Shown here piece by piece: positions 1-8,136 of a stretch of 11,264 bases of DNA (position 1 is the first letter of the stretch; each line of letters starts with the position of its first letter). Under the pieces are notes generated by a model. The model ran no database searches and had not been told where the DNA came from. It worked only from the letters and a program-made list of their open reading frames with translations. The position numbers were made by a program, and so were the translations under genes. The DNA lies in NCBI GenBank assembly GCA_007129775.1, contig SKUV01000361.1:1-11264 (forward strand), in the 5' to 3' direction. Source of the DNA: Paracoccaceae bacterium (GTDB lineage Bacteria > Pseudomonadota > Alphaproteobacteria > Rhodobacterales > Rhodobacteraceae).

Positions 1-831
1 CTCGGGCGGGGCGCCGCGGGCCAGCGCCAGCACCAGCGCGCCGGCAAGGCTGTCGCCGGCGCCGACCTTGCTGGCCACCTCCACCCGCGGCGGACGGCAG
101 TGAAACCGGGTGCCGTCAGACAGCGCCATGACCGAGCCGTCGGCGCCCCGCGCCAGCACCGCGATCCGCGCCACGCCCGCGGCGACCAGCCCGGCGGCGA
201 AATCGGCGGTATCGGACACCTCGGGCAGGGGGCGGCCGGCCGCGCCCTCGGCCTCCAGTTGATCGAGCCGCAGCAGATGGATGGGCCGGTCGGCCGGGCG
301 GAGTGCCGCGCGCAGTGCATCCCCCGAAGTGTCGAGCACCAGCAGGCCCCCGCGTTCCGCCAGCGCGGCGTTGAGCAGGTGCGGAAATTCCGCCGCCACC
401 CCGGGCGGCTGGCTGCCCGACAGAACGACAAGCGCGCCCTGTGGTGTGTGTTCGAGGATCGCGGCAAGCGCGGCCTCGGCATCACCTGTGCCCCAGTCCG
501 GCCCGGGCAGAACGAACCGGTATTCGGCGCCGCTGTCGGTTTCGGCCACGGTCAGCGCCAGCCTTGTTTCGCCCGGCGCGGGCACGGCGCTGATCTGCAG
601 CCCCTCCTCGGCCAGAAGGTCTGCGACCTGCGTGCCCATCGCGCCCGAAAGCGCGGCCAGAACCCGCGCCTCGCCCCCCAGCCGCGTGATCACCCGGGCC
701 ACGTTGATCCCGCCGCCGCCGGGATGGGCCACAGGCGGCCCGAGGCGCAGTTTCGGGCCGGGCGTGATCCGGGGCACCGGGGCCGAAAGGTCCAGCGTCG
801 GGTTGAGTGTGACAGTCACGATCGGGTGCAT
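1..831 (-). CDS. pfkB: PfkB-family 6-phosphofructokinase-like sugar kinase (3' end cut by window)
   Basis: This is a ribokinase-fold kinase, probably ATP-dependent phosphorylation of fructose 6-phosphate (or fructose 1-phosphate / tagatose 6-phosphate) in the cytoplasm. The visible 277 residues run from an ATG at 831 off the left edge; E. coli PfkB has 309, so roughly 30 C-terminal residues are missing. The N-terminus reads VTVTLNPTLD with the substrate-site Asp14. GGGGINVAR (38-46) is the PfkB form, where FruK usually has GGKGIN. SGSQPPGV (138-145) and GAGDS (257-261, putative catalytic base Asp260) follow. The usual KPNxxE magnesium/ATP motif is replaced by RLDQLE at 188-193. No strong Shine-Dalgarno precedes the ATG. 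It diverges from wrbA across a 173-bp spacer. The family is sure; the exact substrate (PfkB versus FruK or a sugar-acid kinase) is less so. Confidence 0.85.
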   Translation of the reverse strand, partial: MHPIVTVTLNPTLDLSAPVPRITPGPKLRLGPPVAHPGGGGINVARVITRLGGEARVLAALSGAMGTQVADLLAEEGLQISAVPAPGETRLALTVAETDSGAEYRFVLPGPDWGTGDAEAALAAILEHTPQGALVVLSGSQPPGVAAEFPHLLNAALAERGGLLVLDTSGDALRAALRPADRPIHLLRLDQLEAEGAAGRPLPEVSDTADFAAGLVAAGVARIAVLARGADGSVMALSDGTRFHCRPPRVEVASKVGAGDSLAGALVLALARGAPPE

Positions 832-903
832 GGGTGAAAGGGTCCGATTGCAGGGCGGGGCTTCGTGCAAAGGGTGGTCAGGCGGGGCGGCGCGTCAAGG
901 GGA

Positions 904-919
904 TGTGCGCCTGCGCACA
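904..919. promoter_or_regulatory. Perfect inverted repeat in the pfkB-wrbA spacer, possible operator
   Basis: TGTGCGC (904-910) and GCGCACA (913-919) form a perfect 7-bp dyad around CT. It lies between the divergent pfkB and wrbA starts, about 72 bp upstream of pfkB and 85 bp upstream of wrbA, where one regulator could act on both. I saw no convincing -35/-10 pair next to it. In GC-rich DNA such a short palindrome can arise by chance. Confidence 0.3.
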
Positions 920-1004
920 AAATCCATTGCATTGCTGCGGAATGGTGCGATTTCCTGTGACGCCCTAGATGAATGGCGGAAATCAAGCCAAGAGAGGGCA
1001 GACC

Positions 1005-1625
1005 ATGACCGTCAAACTCGCGATCGTCTATTACTCCACCTACGGCACGAACCACCAGATGGCGGAAATCGCCGCCGAGGCCGCCCGCGCCGCCGGTGCC
1101 GAGGTGCGCGTTCTGCGCGCCGCCGAGACCGCGCCGAAGGAGGTTGTCGAGGGTCAGGACGCGTGGAAGGCGCAGGCCGAGAAATCCGCCGATGTGCCCG
1201 TGGCCACGCCCGAAGACATGGAATGGGCCAATGCCTATCTGTTCAGCGCGCCCACCCGTTTCGGCACCATCGCAAGCCAGATGCGCGCCTTCATCGACAC
1301 GCTGGGCGGGCAGTGGTTTGCCGGCAAGCTGGCGGACAAGGCGGTCAGCGCCATGACCTCGGCCCAGAACCCGCATGGCGGGCAGGAAACCACGCTTCTG
1401 GGCCTCTACACCAGCTTCATGCACTGGGGCGCGGTGATCGTGGCGCCGGGCTATACCGATCAGGCGATCTTCGAGTCCGGGGGCAACCCCTATGGCTACA
1501 GCCACACCGCGGGCGCCGAATTCGACGGCAAGGCGCGCGCCGCCATTGCCCATCAGGCGCGGCGCCTCGTCACCTTTGCTGGTGCTGTGGCCGGCGCCGG
1601 GGAAGCGCAGGCCAAAGCCGCCTGA
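1005..1625 (+). CDS. wrbA: NAD(P)H:quinone oxidoreductase, type IV (WrbA)
   Basis: This is a flavodoxin-fold FMN enzyme that reduces quinones by two electrons from NAD(P)H, avoiding semiquinones; it is cytosolic and normally tetrameric. The 206-residue product (E. coli WrbA 198) has the FMN phosphate loop STYGTN at 11-16, PTRFG at 83-87 in the isoalloxazine-binding loop, HGGQETT at 124-130, MHWG at 139-142, and a GGNPYGYSHTAG segment at 159-170 typical of WrbA. I chose the ATG at 1005 because a purine-rich Shine-Dalgarno (AGAGAGG, 991-997) sits about 7 nt before it and the family's hydrophobic first strand follows at once. An in-frame ATG at 969 would add 12 unlike residues. The tail after residue 190 is Ala/Gly-rich and poorly conserved. 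The gene ends in the hairpin terminator shared with the convergent nucleotidase gene. Confidence 0.95.
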   Translation: MTVKLAIVYYSTYGTNHQMAEIAAEAARAAGAEVRVLRAAETAPKEVVEGQDAWKAQAEKSADVPVATPEDMEWANAYLFSAPTRFGTIASQMRAFIDTLGGQWFAGKLADKAVSAMTSAQNPHGGQETTLLGLYTSFMHWGAVIVAPGYTDQAIFESGGNPYGYSHTAGAEFDGKARAAIAHQARRLVTFAGAVAGAGEAQAKAA

Positions 1626-1659
1626 AGCGACCTTCGCCACCACTCGACGGCGGAAAGAA

Positions 1660-1692
1660 AAAGCCCCCCGAAGCCCGGCTTCGGGGGGCTTT
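1660..1692. terminator. Bidirectional intrinsic terminator between wrbA and the nucleotidase gene
   Basis: A perfect 15-bp stem, AAAGCCCCCCGAAGC (1660-1674) against GCTTCGGGGGGCTTT (1678-1692), closes a 3-nt loop. It lies 34 bp past the wrbA stop and 21 bp past the stop of the convergent minus-strand gene. The A-rich flank on the left (from 1654) gives a good U-tract for minus-strand transcripts. The plus-strand U-tract is shorter. It therefore probably terminates both, and the nucleotidase gene better. Confidence 0.9.
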
Positions 1693-1713
1693 GACCTGTT
1701 TCGGTGGCGCGCG

Positions 1714-3381
1714 CTATTGCAGGATACGGCCATCCAGTTCCGGCGCGAAGGGCGCGTTTTCCGTGAGGTATTCGGCCAGCGCGTCGGCCAGATCGATGGC
1801 GGTGTCATACCCGCCCACCCCGTCGGAGGCGAGCATGGCATAGCCGTCGCCGCCGGCGGCCATGAAGTCGTTGGTCACCACGCCATACATCTCATCCGGG
1901 TCGATGGGCGCCCAGCCATCGGCGGTGCGCACCTCGACCCCGGAGACGCGGCCCTCGTTCGGCGCCACCGACAGATCGAGCCGGAAGCGCAGCCCGGCCA
2001 CCTGCGGAAAGCGTCCCGCGCCCTCCTCGACACCGTTCACCCCGTGCTCCAGCGCGGCGATGATCGTGCTGCCGGGCAGTTGCATGGTGTAAAGCGCGTT
2101 CTGGAAGGGCAGCACCGTGAGCACATCGCCCAGCGTCACCGGCCCGGCCTCGAGCGAGGCGCGCAAGCCCCCGCCGTTGCCCAGCGCGATGGTGATCGCC
2201 GGATCGTTGAGCCGCGCCAGCATCGCGTCGGTCACGGTATTGCCCATCTCGCATTCCCGCGCTCGGCAATTGTCGCGGCTGCCGTCTATCGGCGCGGCGA
2301 GTTCGGCCACCGCCGTGTTCTTCAGCGTTTCGATCGGGCCGGCCAGTGCGGCCACGCGGGCGGCGATATCCTCGGCCTCGGCGAAAGAGGCATCCAGCAA
2401 CACCGAATCGCCCGTGGCCGAGACCACGGCGCCGGCCGCGTCGAATTCCAGCGCCAGATCGCCGAGATAGCGCGAATAGGCATAGGATTGCACGATCGGC
2501 ACGGCCCGGCCCGAGGGGCTTTCGACCATGGTCGCGTATTCGGCGGCGGCGTTTTCGTCGGTGTTGGACAAGAGCGTGTGCGAATGCCCGCCCACGATCA
2601 CCGACAGCCCGTCCACCGCGGCCGCGATCTCCTGATCCTTGACGAAGCCCACATGCGACAGCAGCACGATCTTGTTGACGCCATCCGCCTGCAGCCGCGC
2701 CACGGCCTCTTGCAGATGCTCGATCTCGTCCATGAATGTGACGGGGCCGGGAGAGGACAGAAACACCGTGTCGGGCGTGGTGATCCCGAGGATGCCGATG
2801 CGCTCGCCGTCGCGCTCAACCACCAGATGGTCATGCACGAATTCGGCCAGCGCGTGATCGCCCGGCACCTGCACATTGCCGGCCACGACGGGGAATTCGG
2901 CGGTGGACAGCATCTCGGCGAGACTGTCGGGGCCGTTGTTGAATTCGTGGTTGCCCAGCGTCATCGCGTCGAAACCGATCATGTTCATCATCTCGATTTC
3001 GGCGCGGCCCTTGTAGGTGGTGTAAAAGAGCGTGCCCTGGCTCTGATCGCCGGCATCCACGGTCAGCACGGGCAGGCCGGCGGCATCCAGTTCCGCCCGC
3101 CGGTCGCGGATCGCCGTGGCCAGCCGCGCGGCGCCGCCATAGCAGTTTCCATCGGCCGAGGCCGAGGGCGAGCAGGTGGCGTCGGAGCGGCTGATTTCCT
3201 CGAGCCGGCTGTGCATGTCGTTGATATGCAGGATGTGCAGGGTGAAACCGGTGGAATTGGCGCGCGCCGAGGTCATGGCGAAGGCGCCCGCGCCGGTCAC
3301 GACCATCGTGGCGCCGGCGACCTGCAGAAACCGGCGCCGGCCGAGGGCGGGGCCGCGCGCGGCGGGTTTGGACATCTTCAT
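1714..3381 (-). CDS. Tat-exported 5'-nucleotidase / UshA-like metallophosphatase
   Basis: This periplasmic two-metal phosphoesterase of the UshA/5'-nucleotidase family should hydrolyse nucleotides or related phosphoesters to salvage phosphate and nucleosides. The 555-residue product begins with a twin-arginine signal: GRRRFLQ at 14-20, a hydrophobic stretch, then a likely cleavage after SARA (Ala41). The metallophosphatase domain carries HINDMH (52-57), DAGD (109-112), GNHE (143-146), SHVG (242-245) and GGHSH (264-268), so all five metal-ligand blocks are present. The C-terminal nucleotide-binding domain shows NGGGLR (402-407), LPFQNALY (424-431) and NDFMAAGGDGY (504-514). E. coli UshA has a Sec signal, so Tat export suggests cofactor loading before export. 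Cysteines at 70, 80, 372 and 377 could form disulfides. The start is supported by AGGGAG about 9 nt upstream. The real substrate may be UDP-sugars, NAD or 2',3'-cyclic nucleotides. Confidence 0.93.
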   Translation of the reverse strand: MKMSKPAARGPALGRRRFLQVAGATMVVTGAGAFAMTSARANSTGFTLHILHINDMHSRLEEISRSDATCSPSASADGNCYGGAARLATAIRDRRAELDAAGLPVLTVDAGDQSQGTLFYTTYKGRAEIEMMNMIGFDAMTLGNHEFNNGPDSLAEMLSTAEFPVVAGNVQVPGDHALAEFVHDHLVVERDGERIGILGITTPDTVFLSSPGPVTFMDEIEHLQEAVARLQADGVNKIVLLSHVGFVKDQEIAAAVDGLSVIVGGHSHTLLSNTDENAAAEYATMVESPSGRAVPIVQSYAYSRYLGDLALEFDAAGAVVSATGDSVLLDASFAEAEDIAARVAALAGPIETLKNTAVAELAAPIDGSRDNCRARECEMGNTVTDAMLARLNDPAITIALGNGGGLRASLEAGPVTLGDVLTVLPFQNALYTMQLPGSTIIAALEHGVNGVEEGAGRFPQVAGLRFRLDLSVAPNEGRVSGVEVRTADGWAPIDPDEMYGVVTNDFMAAGGDGYAMLASDGVGGYDTAIDLADALAEYLTENAPFAPELDGRILQ

Positions 3382-3405
3382 CTTTCACTCTCCCTTCTTT
3401 GGATG

Positions 3406-3429
3406 CGACCGGCGCGGCGCGTCCGGTCG
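3406..3429. repeat. Inverted repeat upstream of the nucleotidase gene
   Basis: CGACCGG (3406-3412) and CCGGTCG (3423-3429) are perfect 7-bp arms separated by 10 bp. The nearer arm lies 25 bp upstream of the nucleotidase ATG. It could be an operator half-site pair one helical turn apart or a leader hairpin. No regulator can be named from sequence. Confidence 0.3.
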
Positions 3430-3476
3430 GCGGGACGATAGCGGCGATGTGTGACGCCCCGTTGACCCCGGCGCCA

Positions 3477-3493
3477 CGGGCAGCGCCTGCCCG
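3477..3493. repeat. GC-rich perfect dyad in the nucleotidase-lon spacer
   Basis: CGGGCAG (3477-3483) and CTGCCCG (3487-3493) form a 7-bp dyad with a 3-nt centre. Its core GGCAGCGCCTGC differs by one inserted G from a second dyad core 165 bp away (3645-3657). The pair may be two sites for one DNA-binding protein, or simple GC-rich coincidence. Confidence 0.3.
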
Positions 3494-3645
3494 ACAGCCA
3501 ACATTGCCCCCCTTTTGCCGAGTCGGTGAAGCGAAAACTGGCCTGAGGTGCCCGGGCCCCGCCGCCGATGCCGCGCTGCCGCGCAATCGACCTTGTCGCC
3601 GCCGCCCTCCCGCGCCATCCTGCGGGCGGGTGACGCAGCCCGACG

Positions 3646-3657
3646 GCAGGCGCCTGC
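3646..3657. repeat. 12-bp perfect palindrome abutting the lon promoter
   Basis: GCAGGCGCCTGC is a perfect palindrome ending one base before the CTTGAAA element at 3659. Its position against a -35 element would suit an activator or repressor site. It resembles the dyad at 3477-3493. Confidence 0.3.
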
Positions 3658-3658
3658 G

Positions 3659-3687
3659 CTTGAAAGAACGGGGCGCGGGCACCAAGT
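3659..3687 (+). promoter_or_regulatory. Candidate RpoH (heat-shock sigma) promoter of lon
   Basis: CTTGAAA at 3659-3665 matches the sigma-32 -35 consensus exactly. After a 14-nt spacer, CACCAAGT (3680-3687) is a degenerate match to the -10 consensus CCCCATnT (5 of 7 fixed positions). Lon is a classical heat-shock gene under RpoH in many proteobacteria. Transcription would begin around 3694, giving a leader of about 80 nt. An overlapping housekeeping reading is TTGAAA with AAGTAT after 18 nt. Confidence 0.5.
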
Positions 3688-3776
3688 ATCAGGGCCATGA
3701 CAGGGCCCGCACAAAGGGGGTTGTCCGAGCCGCCGCACCAGGGGCCGCGCAGCCTGCCGAAAGACAAGGAACCGAA

Positions 3777-6191
<2,415 letters not shown>

Positions 6192-6235
6192 CGGCCGCAA
6201 CAAGCGCCGGGCCGCCGGCCGCACGCAATCCGCGA

Positions 6236-6267
6236 AAAGGGCCCCCGCCAGCGGGTGGGGGCCCTTT
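6236..6267 (+). terminator. Intrinsic terminator of lon
   Basis: AAAGGGCCCCCGCC (6236-6249) pairs with GGTGGGGGCCCTTT (6254-6267) in a 14-bp stem with one G-U wobble and a 4-nt AGCG loop. It starts 45 bp after the lon stop and separates lon from the SDR cassette. The T-run after the stem is short, with the T residues inside the stem end. The symmetric A/T ends could also stop opposite-strand transcription. Confidence 0.85.
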
Positions 6268-6312
6268 GCGTGGCCGGGCATCCTGCTCGTGATGTTCGAC
6301 TGTCATTGGCGA

Positions 6313-6341
6313 TTGACGGGCCGCAGGCGTTGTGACATTCG
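6313..6341 (+). promoter_or_regulatory. Weak candidate promoter of the SDR-FAH operon
   Basis: TTGACG (6313-6318) is a good alphaproteobacterial -35. After 17 nt, CATTCG (6336-6341) is only a poor -10, which would fit an activator-dependent promoter. If correct, the start point falls inside the inverted repeats at 6333-6354, making those an operator over the -10 and start site. Confidence 0.3.
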
Positions 6342-6354
6342 CATGTCATGCGAA
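6333..6354 (+). promoter_or_regulatory. Two overlapping inverted repeats before the SDR gene (operator or leader switch)
   Basis: TGACAT (6333-6338) pairs with ATGTCA (6343-6348) across TCGC. Overlapping it, TTCGCATG (6338-6345) pairs perfectly with CATGCGAA (6347-6354) across a single T, a 17-bp near-perfect palindrome. The two cannot form at once. The second ends where the Shine-Dalgarno AGGGGGA (6354-6360) begins. A long perfect dyad at this spot suggests an operator for a dimeric repressor or activator; in RNA it could mask the ribosome site. Confidence 0.5.
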
Positions 6355-6364
6355 GGGGGAAGCG

Positions 6365-7111
6365 ATGACAGACAGATCATTTGCCGGGCAGGCAGCCGTT
6401 GTCACCGGCGGTGCGCAGGGGATCGGGGCGGCCGTGGCCGGACAGCTCGCCGCGCGCGGCGTGCGCGTCGCGCTTTGGGACATGGACAAGGCGCTTGCGG
6501 GCGAAACGGCGGCCGGACTGGGCGCGTATGCGGCCGCCTTCGGCGTCGATATCGCCGACAGCGCCAGCGTGCAGGCCGCGATGGCCGCCACTGTCGACGC
6601 CTTCGGCGGGGTCGATATCCTTGTCAATTCCGCCGGCATCGCCGGGCTGAACGCGCCGCTTGCCGATTACCCGGAAGACGAGTTCCGCGGCATCCTCGAT
6701 ATCAACCTGACCGGGACTTTTCTGGTGAATCGCGCCGTCGTGCCGGGCATGACCGAGCGCGGCTATGGCCGCATCGTCAACATCGCCTCGGTCGCCGGCA
6801 AGGAGGGCAACCCCAACGCCAGCGCCTATTCGGCCTCCAAGGCCGGGGTGATCGGGCTGACGAAATCGCTGGGCAAGGAGCTTGCGGGCCTGGATATCGC
6901 GGTCAATTGCGTCACCCCGGCGGCGGCGCGCACCCGCATCTTCGACCAGATGAAGCAGGAGCATATCGACTACATGCTCTCGAAGATCCCGCGCGGCCGC
7001 TTTCTGGAACTGGACGAGGCCGCGGCGATGATCGTCTGGCTGGCCTCGCCGGAAAACAGCTTTACCACCGGCGCGACCTTTGATCTGTCTGGCGGGCGCG
7101 CGACCTACTGA
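6365..7111 (+). CDS. SDR-family NAD-dependent dehydrogenase, possible 2-keto-3-deoxy sugar acid 4-dehydrogenase
   Basis: This is a classical short-chain dehydrogenase/reductase of 248 residues. It shows the nucleotide motif TGGAQGIG (14-21), an acidic Asp39 after the second strand that favours NAD over NADP, NSAG (88-91), Asn114, and the catalytic Ser142, Tyr155 and Lys159 in SVAGKEG...AYSASKAG. The start at 6365 is preferred over an in-frame GTG at 6332 because AGGGGGA lies just upstream and residue 1 then fits the family. An FAH-family hydrolase follows after 47 bp in the same direction, so the two are probably one operon. In the non-phosphorylating L-fucose and L-rhamnose pathways an SDR oxidises the 2-keto-3-deoxy acid at C4 before an FAH hydrolase cleaves it, which is the basis for the suggested role. 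A generic 3-oxoacyl reductase-like activity is the alternative. Confidence 0.88.
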   Translation: MTDRSFAGQAAVVTGGAQGIGAAVAGQLAARGVRVALWDMDKALAGETAAGLGAYAAAFGVDIADSASVQAAMAATVDAFGGVDILVNSAGIAGLNAPLADYPEDEFRGILDINLTGTFLVNRAVVPGMTERGYGRIVNIASVAGKEGNPNASAYSASKAGVIGLTKSLGKELAGLDIAVNCVTPAAARTRIFDQMKQEHIDYMLSKIPRGRFLELDEAAAMIVWLASPENSFTTGATFDLSGGRATY

Positions 7112-7158
7112 GCGCGGGCGACCGACTTTTTTCAAGCGACCGAACACGGGGACGAAGG

Positions 7159-8001
7159 ATGAAGCTACTCAGATACGGCCCGCCGGGTCAGGAAAAACCG
7201 GGGATGCTGGATGCCGATGGGGGGCTGCGCGATCTGTCGGAGCATCTGGACGACATCTCCGCCGCAGGGCTGGAGGCGGCCATCGCCAAGGCCGCGACGC
7301 TCGACCCCGCCAGCCTGCCGGCGGTCCCGGGCAACCCGCGGATCGGCCCCTGCGTGGGCGGTGTCGGCAAGTTCATCTGCATCGGGCTGAACTATTCCGA
7401 CCATGCCGCCGAATCGGGGATGGAGGTGCCGCCCGAGCCGATCATCTTCTTCAAGGCGACCTCGGCCATCTGCGGCCCCAGTGACGATGTGGAGATCCCG
7501 CGCAATTCCGTCGCCACCGACTGGGAGGTGGAACTGGGCGTCGTCATCGGCAAGGCGGCGAAATACATCACCGAGGCCGAGGCGATGGATCGTGTGGCGG
7601 GCTATTGCGTGGTCAACGATGTTTCGGAACGCGATTTCCAGATTCGCCGCCATGGCCAGTGGGTCAAGGGCAAGTCCGCCGACACCTTCGGCCCGCTGGG
7701 CCCGTGGCTGGTGACCCGCGACGAGGTGGCTGACCCGCAGAACCTGCAGATGTATCTGGAGGTCAACGGCCACCGCTATCAGGACGGCAGCACCGGAACC
7801 ATGGTTCACGGCGTCGCTCATCTGGTGGCCTATCTGTCGCAATTCATGAGCCTGCAACCGGGCGATGTGATCTCGACCGGAACGCCCCCCGGGGTGGGCA
7901 TGGGGCAGAAACCGCCCGTCTACCTCAAGCCCGGCGATGTGATGGAACTGGGCATCGAAGGTCTGGGCACCCAGCGCCAGAAGGTGATCGCCGCGCCCTG
8001 A
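7159..8001 (+). CDS. FAH-family hydrolase, possible 2,4-diketo-3-deoxy sugar acid hydrolase
   Basis: This metal-dependent fumarylacetoacetate hydrolase-fold enzyme of 280 residues probably cleaves a C-C bond of a 2,4-diketo acid. Visible signatures are NYSDHAAE (78-85), matching the NYxxHxxE block, the metal ligands Glu123 and Glu125 in DWEVELG with Asp154 in VVNDVSERD, the lysine-bearing WVKGKSADTFGPLGPW (168-183), and STGTPPGVG (239-247). The length matches short bacterial family members such as 2,4-diketo-3-deoxy-L-fuconate or L-rhamnonate hydrolases, which yield pyruvate plus lactate. Members annotated as ureidoglycolate lyase or 2-hydroxyhepta-2,4-diene-dioate isomerase share these motifs, so the substrate rests on the neighbouring SDR gene. 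The ATG at 7159 has GGGGA 6 nt upstream. A GC-rich imperfect hairpin spans its stop (7990-8011) without a T-run. Confidence 0.88.
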   Translation: MKLLRYGPPGQEKPGMLDADGGLRDLSEHLDDISAAGLEAAIAKAATLDPASLPAVPGNPRIGPCVGGVGKFICIGLNYSDHAAESGMEVPPEPIIFFKATSAICGPSDDVEIPRNSVATDWEVELGVVIGKAAKYITEAEAMDRVAGYCVVNDVSERDFQIRRHGQWVKGKSADTFGPLGPWLVTRDEVADPQNLQMYLEVNGHRYQDGSTGTMVHGVAHLVAYLSQFMSLQPGDVISTGTPPGVGMGQKPPVYLKPGDVMELGIEGLGTQRQKVIAAP

Positions 8002-8056
8002 GGGGGGCGGCCACTGAGGGGCCAGCGGCGCAGGGGGGCCGCGTCGCGTTGCCGGC

Positions 8057-8062
8057 TTGACG
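8057..8062 (+). promoter_or_regulatory. Possible -35 element for lysR
   Basis: TTGACG lies in the 135-bp gap between the FAH-hydrolase stop and lysR. No good -10 follows at 16-18 nt (TTCGCT after 17). The gap is otherwise very GC-rich, with a small GGGGC/GCCCC dyad at 8098-8110. It hints that lysR has its own promoter, but read-through from the operon is equally possible. Confidence 0.2.
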
Positions 8063-8136
8063 CCGCGGGCGGCCGCGGGTTCGCTGATGCCCTGCGTGGG
8101 GCGCCGCCCCGCGCCGCCGCTGCAAAAGGCCCGCCC

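Larger units (their letters stand above)
3382..3776. other. 395-bp divergent spacer between the nucleotidase gene and lon
   Basis: No supportable gene lies here: the lon reading frame stays open back to 3399, but the upstream part is Ala/Pro/Arg-rich and unlike any Lon N-terminus. The spacer holds the candidate heat-shock promoter of lon (3659-3687), a 7-bp inverted repeat with a 10-bp gap close to the nucleotidase start, and two related GC-rich dyads at 3477-3493 and 3646-3657. I could not pick a convincing promoter for the nucleotidase gene. Confidence 0.6.

Noticed and set aside
816..1841. 341-codon minus-strand frame opposite wrbA
   Set aside because: It crosses the bidirectional terminator and mirrors wrbA codons; no start signal or family motif.
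1492..3441. 649-codon plus-strand frame opposite the nucleotidase gene
   Set aside because: Its composition (His, Arg, Gly, Gln) is that of an antisense shadow; it runs through the wrbA end and the terminator, and has no ribosome site.
3399..3776. N-terminal extension of Lon by 126 codons
   Set aside because: The extension is Ala/Pro/Arg-rich, covers the heat-shock-like promoter, and the ATG at 3777 has a good AAGGA and a family-like N-terminus.
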